Part shown: positions 1-7,798 of the stretch, piece by piece
Numbering within the stretch: the first letter of the stretch is position 1
Layout of the letters: every line of letters starts with the position of its first letter
Assembly: GCF_014196455.1 (NCBI RefSeq)
Contig: NZ_JACIDS010000003.1
Location: forward strand, 434,001 to 498,000
Source of the DNA: Kaistia hirudinis
GTDB lineage: Bacteria > Pseudomonadota > Alphaproteobacteria > Rhizobiales > Kaistiaceae
DNA: 64,000 nucleotides
Direction: 5' to 3'
Notes under the pieces: model-generated
Seen by the model: the letters and a program-made list of their open reading frames with translations, nothing else
Databases searched by the model: none
What the model was told of the DNA's origin: nothing
Made by a program: the position numbers and the translations under genes

Positions 1-691
1 GGGCAACGACAGCTACGGCCTGCCGGTCCCGACCAAGAAGGCCGGTTACGAAGTCTTCGTTCCCGGATATTTCCAGCCGCGCACCAATGATTTCTCGGCC
101 CAGATCGCCGAGTTCAAGAAGAACAACTGCGAGATCATCGGCGGCATCACCTATCCGGACGATCTCAAGACGTTCGTCACCCAGTGCAACCAGCAGGGCT
201 TCAAGCCGAAGGCGGTGACGGTGGCGGCGGCTCTGCTCTTCCCGAGCAGTGTCGAGGCAATGGGTCCGCTCGGCAACGGAATGTCGTCCGAAGTCTGGTG
301 GACGCCGGCCTTCCCGTTCAAGTCGTCGCTCACCGGCGAGACCAGCCGGCAGCTCGCCGAGCAGTGGGAAGCCGATACCAAGAAGCAGTGGACGCAGCCG
401 CTCGGCTATTCGCATGCCCTGCTCGAGGTCGCGATCGACGTGCTCAAGCGTGCCTCCGATCCGACCAACCGCGAATCCGTCCGTGACGCGCTGGCTGCGA
501 CGGATCTGGAGTCCCTGGTCGGGCACATCAAGTTCGACGGTGCCGTGCACAAGAACGTCTGCAAGACGCCGATCTTCGGCGGTCAGTGGGTGAAGGGCGA
601 GAAGTGGCCCTATGACCTCAAGATCGTCGACAACTCCGTGAACCAGCTGTTCCAGCCCCAGCAGAAAATCCAGCCGATCCAGTGGCCGTGA
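1..691 (+). CDS. ABC transporter substrate-binding protein, branched-chain amino acid type (3' part)
   Basis: Only the C-terminal 229 or so residues are in the window; the reading frame is open from base 2 and the 5' end lies to the left. The visible part has the periplasmic-binding-protein fold of the Leu/Ile/Val receptor family (Peripla_BP_6): it begins with GNDSYG, followed by GYEVFVPGYF, and has the NDFSAQIAEFKK segment where such receptors place the second lobe. It should bind the substrate in the periplasm and deliver it to the four transporter components encoded directly downstream. Receptors of this class serve amino acids, but also aromatic acids and other carboxylates. The catabolic genes downstream argue for a non-amino-acid ligand (inference). 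Confidence 0.9.
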   Translation, partial: GNDSYGLPVPTKKAGYEVFVPGYFQPRTNDFSAQIAEFKKNNCEIIGGITYPDDLKTFVTQCNQQGFKPKAVTVAAALLFPSSVEAMGPLGNGMSSEVWWTPAFPFKSSLTGETSRQLAEQWEADTKKQWTQPLGYSHALLEVAIDVLKRASDPTNRESVRDALAATDLESLVGHIKFDGAVHKNVCKTPIFGGQWVKGEKWPYDLKIVDNSVNQLFQPQQKIQPIQWP

Positions 692-721
692 TGTGAGGTG
701 CAGGACGCGGGAGGAGTTTTG

Positions 722-1450
722 ATGGACAGGGAAATCCTGCTGAAAGCGCGTGACGTGTCGAAGTCCTTCGGCGCCGTCCGCGTCCTGCATGAAGTGAGCT
801 TCGAGGTCCATCGGGGTGAGGTGCTCGGCATCCTCGGCCCGAATGGAGCCGGCAAGACGACGCTGTTCAATATGATCAGCGGCGATCTGAAGACGTCGGG
901 TGGCGAGATCCATCTCGGCGGCACTGCCTTGCGCAGCGAGCCGCCGTTCCGGCGCTGCAAGATGGGGATCGGGCGGACCTATCAGATCCCGCGTCCCTAT
1001 TCCGGCATGACCACCTTCGAGAACCTGCTGGTCGCCGCCGCATTCGGCGGCGGCCGGTCGGAGCGGGACAGCTATGCCTTCTGCGCCCAGGTGCTGCGCG
1101 ATTGCGAGCTCGCCGACAAGGCGAACAAGCAGGCCGGTGCGCTGACGCTGCTCGACCGCAAGCGGCTGGAGCTGGCGCGCGCGCTCGCCTCCGATCCGAA
1201 GCTGCTGCTGCTCGACGAGATCGCCGGCGGCCTCACCGACGAGGAATCGAAGGATCTCGTCGCGCTGGTCCGGCGCATCCGCGATCGCGGCGTCACGATC
1301 GTCTGGATCGAGCATGTGCTGCACGCGCTGCTCGCGGTGGCCGACCGGCTGATGGTGCTGAATTTCGGCGAGAAGATCGCCGAAGGCGTGCCGTCTGAGG
1401 TGATCGCCATGCCCGAGGTCCAGCGCGTCTATATGGGGATCGAGGCATGA
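722..1450 (+). CDS. ABC transporter ATP-binding protein, LivG type
   Basis: A 242-residue ATPase that powers the HAAT-family importer. Walker A is GPNGAGKTT at residues 39-47 and Walker B is LLLLDE followed by IAGGL. The ABC signature is unusual: the normal LSxGQ position reads LLDRKRLE before LARAL. I chose the ATG at 722 because GGAGGAG at 711-717 stands a few bases before it; a GTG at 698 would add eight residues but has no ribosome site. The gene follows the binding protein by about 30 bases, and its end overlaps the next ATPase gene by four bases (ATGA), so the two are translationally coupled. Confidence 0.93.
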   Translation: MDREILLKARDVSKSFGAVRVLHEVSFEVHRGEVLGILGPNGAGKTTLFNMISGDLKTSGGEIHLGGTALRSEPPFRRCKMGIGRTYQIPRPYSGMTTFENLLVAAAFGGGRSERDSYAFCAQVLRDCELADKANKQAGALTLLDRKRLELARALASDPKLLLLDEIAGGLTDEESKDLVALVRRIRDRGVTIVWIEHVLHALLAVADRLMVLNFGEKIAEGVPSEVIAMPEVQRVYMGIEA

Positions 1451-2175
1451 GCGCGGTTCTTTCGACCCATGGGCTCGTCGCCCGCTATGGGGATTTTCAG
1501 GCGCTCTACGGCGTCGACACCGAGCTGCATGCGGGCGAGGCCGTGGCGCTGATCGGCGCCAATGGCGCCGGCAAGTCCACCTTCCTGCGCGCGATCATGG
1601 GGCTCCTGCCCGTGGCGCGCGAGATGGTGCGTCTCGACGGCGAGCCGGTCGGCGGTACGCCGACGGACCGCATGGTGCGCAAGGGAATCGCGATCGTCCC
1701 GGAAGGGCGGCGCCTCTTCAGCGGCATGTCGGTCGAGGACAATCTGCGTGTCGCGATCGACCAGGCCGCGCGCATGGGCGCCAAGGGCGGCTGGACGCTG
1801 CAGCGCCTGCATCAGTTGTTTCCAATCCTCGCCGAGAAGGCGCGCACGCCGGTGCAGAGCCTCTCCGGCGGCCAGCAGCAGATGGTCGCGATCGGTCGCG
1901 CGCTGCTCTGTCAGCCGCGCGTCCTGCTCTGCGACGAAATCAGCCTCGGCCTCGCGCCGAAGGTGATCCGCGAGATCTATGCCGCGCTGCCGGAAATCCG
2001 CGCCGCCGGCACCGCCATGATCGTCGTCGAACAGGATGTCGGCCTCGCGAAGTCTGCCTCCGACCGCCTCTACTGCATGCTGGAGGGTCGCGTGACGCTC
2101 ACCGGCAACTCTGCCGAGGTCACGCGCGAACAGATCGGCGAAGCCTATTTCGGAGCTGGCCATGCAGTGGTTTGA
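1447..2175 (+). CDS. ABC transporter ATP-binding protein, LivF type
   Basis: The second ATPase of the importer, 242 residues. Walker A is GANGAGKST (about residues 37-45) and the signature LSGGQQQM is canonical. It is followed by LLCDEISLGLAP, the Walker B and D-loop form typical of LivF. LivG and LivF normally form a heterodimer under the two permeases. This subunit has an intact signature, so it can complement the odd signature of the partner. The start overlaps the upstream stop, and the 3' end overlaps the permease gene by 14 bases. Confidence 0.93.
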   Translation: MSAVLSTHGLVARYGDFQALYGVDTELHAGEAVALIGANGAGKSTFLRAIMGLLPVAREMVRLDGEPVGGTPTDRMVRKGIAIVPEGRRLFSGMSVEDNLRVAIDQAARMGAKGGWTLQRLHQLFPILAEKARTPVQSLSGGQQQMVAIGRALLCQPRVLLCDEISLGLAPKVIREIYAALPEIRAAGTAMIVVEQDVGLAKSASDRLYCMLEGRVTLTGNSAEVTREQIGEAYFGAGHAVV

Positions 2176-3019
2176 CGCATTGGTGCAGGGCGTCCTGCTG
2201 GGCGGGATGTATGCGCAGTACGCTCTCGGCATGGCGCTGATGTTCGGCGTCATGCGGATCGTGAACATCAGCCATGGCGACCTCGTCATCCTGCTGTCGC
2301 TGATCGGCATCTCGATGGCGATGGCCTGGGGTCTCGGGCCGTTCACCGTGCTGATCATCCTGGTGCCGCTCGGCGTGTTCATGGGCTGGCTGCTGCAGAA
2401 GGCGATCCTCAACAAGGTCGTCGGCAGCGATCCGCTCCCCTCGCTGATCGCGACCTTCGGCCTCTCGATCGCGCTGCAGAATCTCATGCTGCAGATCTGG
2501 TCGGCCAACAGCCGCTCGCTTCCCGGCGAAGGCATCGAAAGCCGCTCGATCGATATCGGCGGCATCTATATCGGCCTGCTGCCGGTGATCGTGCTGGTCG
2601 TGGCGACCGGGCTGACCTGGGGTCTCGACCTGACGCTGAAGCGCACGCGTTTCGGCCGGGCGCTGCGCGCCGCGGCCGCCGATGTCGAGGCGGCGGCGAT
2701 GACGGGCATCAATCCGCGCGCCGTCTATGCGCTGGCGACCGCGATCGCCGTCGGCATTCTCGGCTTCGCCGCTGTGTTCCAGGCGCTGCGCTCGACCGTA
2801 GCGCCGGCCGATGGTGCGGCCCAGCTGATCTATGCCTTCGAGGCCGTGATCATCGGCGGCATGGGCTCCGTCTGGGGCGCCTTCATCGGCTCGATGGTTC
2901 TCGGCATCTCGCAGGGCATCGGCTTCCGCATCGACCCCGGCTTCGGCGTCCTCGCCGGCCATATCGTCTTCCTGATCGTGCTGGCGACCCGCCCGCAGGG
3001 CCTGTTCGGAAAGGCATGA
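2162..3019 (+). CDS. ABC transporter permease, LivH type
   Basis: A 285-residue polytopic inner-membrane protein of the branched-chain amino acid permease family. The N-terminal GVLLGGMYAQYALGMALMFGVMRIVN segment and the following ISHGDLV motif are typical of LivH. The later EAVIIGGMGSVWGAFIGS segment is the conserved cytoplasmic region that contacts the ATPase. The start lies inside livF, so the two genes are coupled. Its 3' end overlaps the next permease by four bases. Confidence 0.93.
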   Translation: MQWFDALVQGVLLGGMYAQYALGMALMFGVMRIVNISHGDLVILLSLIGISMAMAWGLGPFTVLIILVPLGVFMGWLLQKAILNKVVGSDPLPSLIATFGLSIALQNLMLQIWSANSRSLPGEGIESRSIDIGGIYIGLLPVIVLVVATGLTWGLDLTLKRTRFGRALRAAAADVEAAAMTGINPRAVYALATAIAVGILGFAAVFQALRSTVAPADGAAQLIYAFEAVIIGGMGSVWGAFIGSMVLGISQGIGFRIDPGFGVLAGHIVFLIVLATRPQGLFGKA

Positions 3020-4047
3020 GCATGACCGTGATCTCCCAAGCCCCGGTCGAACCGCCGGCCGTCACGGTTCGCCGCCAGACCCCGTCGGGCCGCATCGCGA
3101 TGACGCTGGCCGTGCTCGGCCTGATCGCGCTCGCCGCCATGCCCTGGTGGGCTTCGACCGGCACGATCCGCTCCGTGCTGGTGCTCTGCTGCTACATCGC
3201 GGTCGCGCAGATGTGGAACCTGCTCGCCGGCTATGCCGGTCTCGTCTCCGTCGGCCAGCAGGCCTTCATGGGCGCGGCGGGCTATGCGCTGTTCGTGTTC
3301 GCGCAGACGCTCGGCATCAATCCCTTCGTCGCCGTGTTCCTGTCGCTGCTCGTTCCCGCGATCCTGGCCGTGCCGCTCTATTTCCTGCTGCACCGTCTCG
3401 ACGGCCCGTATTTCTCGATCGGCACCTGGGTGGTGGCGGAGGTCTTCCGCCTCGTCGCCTCGAACCTGCCGCTCGTCAATTCCGGCGCCGGCATGTCGCT
3501 GCGCGTGATGAGCCAGTATTCCGCCTTCGAGCGCAACGTCGCCATGTCGTTCCTCTGCGCCTTGATGCTGCTCGTCACGCTCGGCGGCAGCTACTGGCTG
3601 CTGCGCTCACGCTTCGGCCTGGCGCTGATCGCAATGCGCGACAATCCCGTCGCCGCGGCCAGCCAGGGCGTCAATGTCGCGAAGCTCCGCTTCCTGATCT
3701 ATGTCGCCGCCGCGGTCGGCTGCGGCCTCGCCGGCGCGGTCTATTTCATGGCGCAGCTGCGCATCAATCCACCCTCGGCCTTCGACCCCATGTGGGCCAA
3801 TGTCGCGATCTTCATCGTGATGATCGGCGGCATCGGCTCGATCGAGGGCGTGCTGATCGGCTCGCTCATCTTCTTCATCGCCGATCGCTGGTTCGGGGAA
3901 TATGGCGCGACCTATTTCGTCGTGCTCGGCCTGATGACGCTGCTGGTCGCGCTCTACGCCCGCACCGGCATCTGGGGAATGATCTCGAAGCGCTGGGACG
4001 CGCCCTGGTTCCCGATCCGCCGCACGCTCGTCGATCCCGATCGCTGA
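3016..4047 (+). CDS. ABC transporter permease, LivM type
   Basis: A 343-residue permease and the membrane partner of the preceding LivH-like protein. Family signs are MWNLLAGYAGLVSVGQQAFMG near residue 72 and, toward the C-terminus, the IGGIGSIEGVLIGSLIFF motif. An N-terminal extension of about 30 polar residues precedes the first membrane helix. It completes a five-part importer. Only 12 bases separate it from the dehydrogenase gene, so transporter and catabolic genes are probably co-transcribed. Confidence 0.93.
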   Translation: MSMTVISQAPVEPPAVTVRRQTPSGRIAMTLAVLGLIALAAMPWWASTGTIRSVLVLCCYIAVAQMWNLLAGYAGLVSVGQQAFMGAAGYALFVFAQTLGINPFVAVFLSLLVPAILAVPLYFLLHRLDGPYFSIGTWVVAEVFRLVASNLPLVNSGAGMSLRVMSQYSAFERNVAMSFLCALMLLVTLGGSYWLLRSRFGLALIAMRDNPVAAASQGVNVAKLRFLIYVAAAVGCGLAGAVYFMAQLRINPPSAFDPMWANVAIFIVMIGGIGSIEGVLIGSLIFFIADRWFGEYGATYFVVLGLMTLLVALYARTGIWGMISKRWDAPWFPIRRTLVDPDR

Positions 4048-4059
4048 AAGGAGAAAGCC

Positions 4060-5076
4060 ATGAAGGCCGCCATTTTCGACGCCGTCGGGAGCCCGCTCAG
4101 GATCGGTTCCGTGCCGGAACCGTCGCCTGCGCCGGACGAGGTCGTGCTGCGCGTCGCCGCCTGCGGCATCTGCGGCAGCGACCTGCACATCACCGAGGAT
4201 CCGGTGCCGTTCGGCATCGGCGCGGGTTTCGTGCTCGGGCATGAATTCGCCGGCGAGATCGTCGCCCTCGGTGCCGATGTGACGGGCTTCGCGCTGGGCG
4301 ATCGCGTCGCGGTGGTGCCGATGCGCGGCTGCGGCCATTGCGCCGCGTGCCTGCGCGGTGACCCCGGCCGCTGCCCGGAGATGACCCTGATCGGCGGCGG
4401 CTATGCCGAGTACGCGACGGTCGCCGCCCGCCAGTGCCATATCCTGCCCGAGGGCGTCGCGCTTGAGGATGGCGCGCTCGCCGAGCCGCTTTCCGTGGCC
4501 CTTCATTGCGTCGTGCGCTCCGGCATGAAGCCGGGCGACCGGGTCGCGATCCTCGGCGCGGGGCCGATCGGGCTGCTGGTCGCATTCTGGGCCCGGCGCA
4601 TGGGCGCCGCGCGCGTCGTCGTTGCGGACATCCACACCCACCAGAAGGAGCGTGCCCTCGCGCTCGGCGCCACGGGCTTTGCCCTGTCGGGCGAGAAGCT
4701 GGCCGCGAATCTGGCCGAGGATTGCGACGGCGCGCCGGACATCGTCTTCGAATGCGTCGGCAAGCGGAGGCTGCTCGGTGCTGCCGTCGAGGCCGTGCGT
4801 CTGCAGGGCACGGTCGTCGGCGTGGGGCTCTGCATCGGCGGTGACGAATGGGACCCCTTCGTGGCGCTCTCGAAGGAAGTGAACCTGCTGTTCTCGGTCT
4901 TCTTCCATCAGAGAAACGAGTTCGGCGTCGCGCTCGACGCGCTCCGCGGCGGGCCGTTCGCGCCGCAGGCGCTGATCACCGACCGGATCGACCTGTCGCC
5001 GGTCCCCCAGATCTTCGAAAGCCTTCGGCGCCGCACGACGCAGTGCAAGGTGCTGATCCAGCCAGAACTCGTTTGA
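4060..5076 (+). CDS. zinc-dependent alcohol dehydrogenase (MDR family)
   Basis: A 338-residue medium-chain dehydrogenase/reductase. Catalytic-zinc ligands are visible as C38 in CGICGSD and H61-E62 in GHEF. The structural zinc site is the four-cysteine set C91, C94, C97 and C105. The Rossmann glycine motif GAGPIG follows near residue 155. This set fits the threonine/sorbitol/alcohol dehydrogenase branch that uses NAD(P)+ to oxidise a secondary or primary alcohol. The substrate cannot be read from the sequence. AGGAGAAA precedes the start. Position in the operon suggests it oxidises an alcohol made or taken up by the neighbouring system. Confidence 0.9.
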   Translation: MKAAIFDAVGSPLRIGSVPEPSPAPDEVVLRVAACGICGSDLHITEDPVPFGIGAGFVLGHEFAGEIVALGADVTGFALGDRVAVVPMRGCGHCAACLRGDPGRCPEMTLIGGGYAEYATVAARQCHILPEGVALEDGALAEPLSVALHCVVRSGMKPGDRVAILGAGPIGLLVAFWARRMGAARVVVADIHTHQKERALALGATGFALSGEKLAANLAEDCDGAPDIVFECVGKRRLLGAAVEAVRLQGTVVGVGLCIGGDEWDPFVALSKEVNLLFSVFFHQRNEFGVALDALRGGPFAPQALITDRIDLSPVPQIFESLRRRTTQCKVLIQPELV

Positions 5077-5089
5077 GGAGGAAAGACCC

Positions 5090-5878
5090 ATGGCCGTAGC
5101 GTTCGAGACGCTCGAATTCGATATCGACGGGGTGAAGACGGTCGTGAAGGCGATCGGCTCCGGCAAGCCGATCCTGTTCCTGCACGGCGCTTCCACGCTG
5201 GAGGGCTTCGATTTCGCCGAAGGCCTCGCCGATCGCTTCCGCGTGCTGGCCGCCAGCCATCCCGGCTGGGGCTATTCGGGCGACGCGCCGCACATTGCCG
5301 GCATGGCCGACATGGTGCTGCACTATCTGAACCTGCTCGATGCGCTGGATCTTGCCGAGAAGCCGCATCTGATGGGCTTCTCCATGGGCGGGTGGATGGC
5401 GAGCGAACTCGCCGGGCTCGCCCGCGAGCGCTTCGACAAGGTGGTGCTGGTCGCGCCGGCAGGCCTCAATGATCCGGCCCATCCCGCGACCAATCTCGGG
5501 GCGCTGGCGCCGCAGGACCTGCCCGGATATCTCGCCCACGACGTGACCGTCGCGCTGCGTTATTTCCCCGACGGGACCGACATCGTCTTCGCCGAGACAT
5601 TCGGCGCCGATCGGGCGCGCGAAGGCGAGACGCTGGGCCGCCTGCTGGCGCCGTTCGGCATGGGCCATCCCAATCTCCGCCGCTTCCTGGCGCGCATCAC
5701 CAACCCGGCGCTCGTCGTCTGGGGGACGGAGGACCGCCTCCTGCCCGCCAGCCAGGCGCCGCTCTGGGTCGAGGCCTTGCCCGATGCCCGGCTGCTCCTC
5801 GTCGAGGATGCAGGCCACTTCGTCATGCAGGAGAAGCCCGAGACGCTGACCAGGATCGGCGATTTTCTGGCCGGCTGA
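5090..5878 (+). CDS. alpha/beta-fold hydrolase
   Basis: A 262-residue alpha/beta hydrolase. The catalytic triad is readable: nucleophile S98 in GFSMGG, D215 in GTEDRLLP and H243 in AGHF; the oxyanion region is LHGAS. The size and order fit the meta-cleavage-product (C-C bond) hydrolases MhpC/HsaD as well as esterases and lactonases. Next to a two-component flavin monooxygenase, C-C or ester hydrolysis of a ring-opened product is a reasonable guess but not shown. GAGGAGGAAAG precedes the ATG, 13 bases after the dehydrogenase gene. Confidence 0.88.
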   Translation: MAVAFETLEFDIDGVKTVVKAIGSGKPILFLHGASTLEGFDFAEGLADRFRVLAASHPGWGYSGDAPHIAGMADMVLHYLNLLDALDLAEKPHLMGFSMGGWMASELAGLARERFDKVVLVAPAGLNDPAHPATNLGALAPQDLPGYLAHDVTVALRYFPDGTDIVFAETFGADRAREGETLGRLLAPFGMGHPNLRRFLARITNPALVVWGTEDRLLPASQAPLWVEALPDARLLLVEDAGHFVMQEKPETLTRIGDFLAG

Positions 5879-5904
5879 ACGCAATTTTTGAGGAGGATGA
5901 CATC

Positions 5905-7125
5905 ATGAACAAGCCTATCAAGCACGGCTATTGGGGCAGCACGGTCGACTATCGCGACATGCTGAAGAAGATCGAGGAGATCGGACCGATCCTCGAAGCC
6001 AATGCCGATGCCGACGAAAAGAACCGCGAGCTGACGCCTGAAAGCTTCGAGGCGCTGAAGCCGCTGCGCATGTCGCATGTGCTGGCGACCGAGGGGCTCG
6101 GCGGCGCCCAGCTTCCCCCGACGCAGGTTCTCGAACTGCTCTCGGCGATCACCTGGTGGTCCGGCTCGGCCGGCTGGGTTTCCATGGTCCATGCCTGCAT
6201 CGGCGCCATGTCCGCCGCCTTCCTGCCCGACAGCGCGGTCGAACGCCTGTTCGGACCCGGCACCGACAACCGCTTCTCCGGCCAGGGCGCGCCGCTCGGC
6301 ATGCTGAAGAAGGTCGAAGGCGGCTATCGCCTCACCGGCAAGTGGAGCTATGGCAGCGGCTTCAGCCACGCCACCTATTCGCATAGCGCCGCCTTCGTCG
6401 ATGACGGCAACGGCAAGCCGGCCAAGGACGAGAAGGGCAATGTGATCGTGATGTGCGCGCACGCGCCCATCCCCGAGCACAAGCAGCTCGGCAACTGGGA
6501 CGTGCTCGGCCTCGGCGGCACCGGCTCGATCGACTATTCGGCCGAGGACGTCTTCATCCCCGACGATCTCGTCTTCCCGATCCTGACCGCGCCGCCCATG
6601 CGCCTCAAGGAGCTGTTCAGCCTCGGCGTGGTCGGCCTCGCGGCCATCGGCCATACCGGCTGGGCGCTCGGCACCGGCCGCCGCATGCTGGACGAGATCG
6701 CCAAGTTCGCGCGCTCGAAGTCCGGCCGCGCCGGGCTGATCGGCGAGAGCGAGAAGTTCTGGTACGACTATGGCCGCGCAGAGGCCCGCTATCGCGCTGC
6801 CCGCGCGTTCGTGTTCGAGGTCTGGAGCGACATCGAGGCCACCGTCGAGGCCGGCAATCCCGTGTCGACGCAGCAGATCAGCCTCGTGCATCTGGCGAAG
6901 TCCGAGATCCACGAAGTGGGCGTCGAAGTCTGCAACTTCGCCTACCGGGCAGGTGGCGGCGCTTCGCTGCGCGCCGGCGTGATCCAGCGCACCTTCCGCG
7001 AGATGATGGTCGCCGCCAACCACTTCACGATCGCGCCGTCGATCGTCACCTCGGCCGGCCGCGATCTCGGCGGTCTGTGGAGCGATCGGGTCTGGCAGTT
7101 CTATGATCTGATCGAGAAGAAGTAA
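5905..7125 (+). CDS. flavin-dependent monooxygenase, acyl-CoA dehydrogenase fold (HsaA/DszC/IacA-like)
   Basis: A 406-residue protein with the acyl-CoA dehydrogenase fold: N-terminal helical domain, a beta domain around WSYGSGFSHA, and a C-terminal helical bundle. The acyl-CoA dehydrogenase base and CoA-site motifs are not evident. The flavin reductase gene that follows points to the oxygenase component of a two-component monooxygenase (HsaA, DszC, indole-acetate monooxygenase type). Such enzymes take reduced FMN or FAD from a partner and hydroxylate aromatic, heteroaromatic or sulfur substrates. AGGAGGA lies before the ATG. The exact substrate is open. Confidence 0.87.
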   Translation: MNKPIKHGYWGSTVDYRDMLKKIEEIGPILEANADADEKNRELTPESFEALKPLRMSHVLATEGLGGAQLPPTQVLELLSAITWWSGSAGWVSMVHACIGAMSAAFLPDSAVERLFGPGTDNRFSGQGAPLGMLKKVEGGYRLTGKWSYGSGFSHATYSHSAAFVDDGNGKPAKDEKGNVIVMCAHAPIPEHKQLGNWDVLGLGGTGSIDYSAEDVFIPDDLVFPILTAPPMRLKELFSLGVVGLAAIGHTGWALGTGRRMLDEIAKFARSKSGRAGLIGESEKFWYDYGRAEARYRAARAFVFEVWSDIEATVEAGNPVSTQQISLVHLAKSEIHEVGVEVCNFAYRAGGGASLRAGVIQRTFREMMVAANHFTIAPSIVTSAGRDLGGLWSDRVWQFYDLIEKK

Positions 7126-7184
7126 TCTGAAGGGACGGGCGGCCTTGTGGTCGTCCGTCCGCTCCTCCCCAGCGCAGCCGAGTC

Positions 7185-7739
7185 ATGTCCATGAGCCAGT
7201 CGAACCCGATGACCGACGCCTTCCGCGAAGCGTTTCGCCGCCATCCGGCGGGCGTTGCCGTCATCACGGCCGATCCGGGCGACCGGCCCGTCGCGATGAC
7301 GGTGTCCTCGCTGATCTCAGTCAGCGCGGCGCCGCCCATCGTCGCCTTCTCGCTGTCGATGAAGTCAGGTTCCTCGGAACCGCTTCTGCGCGCCGAGACC
7401 ATGGTGATCCATCTGCTGCGCTTCACCGATATCGATCTGGCGCAGCTCTGCGCCTCGAGCGGCGCCGACCGTTTCGGGCCGGACGTCGCCTGGGAGCGGC
7501 TGCCGACCGGCGAGCCGCGCTATACCGGCGTCGCGACCTGGTTCCGCGCCAAGAAGCTCGGCGTCCTGCCGATCGAGGGGGCGACGCTGGTGGCGGCGGA
7601 GCTGCTCGACGGCGAGGTCAGGCCGGGCGACGACGCGCCGGAGACGCATTCGCTCGTCTATCTCGACCGGCGCTGGCATCGCCTGCATAAGGAGTTGGAA
7701 GGCGTCATCTCGCTGTTCGATTCCTCGCATTTCGTCTGA
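7185..7739 (+). CDS. NAD(P)H:flavin oxidoreductase (HpaC-like reductase component)
   Basis: A 184-residue flavin reductase of the HpaC/DIM6 family. It has the FRRHPAGVAVITAD opening, then the flavin-phosphate segment MTVSSLISVSAAPP(I)VAFS and the late HSLVYLDRRWHRL. It should reduce free FMN or FAD with NAD(P)H and hand it to the monooxygenase encoded 59 bases upstream. A second in-frame ATG at 7191 is also possible; neither start has a strong ribosome site. Confidence 0.9.
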   Translation: MSMSQSNPMTDAFREAFRRHPAGVAVITADPGDRPVAMTVSSLISVSAAPPIVAFSLSMKSGSSEPLLRAETMVIHLLRFTDIDLAQLCASSGADRFGPDVAWERLPTGEPRYTGVATWFRAKKLGVLPIEGATLVAAELLDGEVRPGDDAPETHSLVYLDRRWHRLHKELEGVISLFDSSHFV

Positions 7740-7798
7740 GGATATCGACCTGTCCAACGAACGGACGACACGCCTGCAGCGATCCGCGGAAAGCCGAG

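Noticed and set aside
3607-5196. 529-codon open frame on the - strand
   Set aside because: It is antisense to the permease and dehydrogenase genes, has low-complexity His/Arg/Asp-rich composition typical of shadow frames in GC-rich DNA, and shows no domain.
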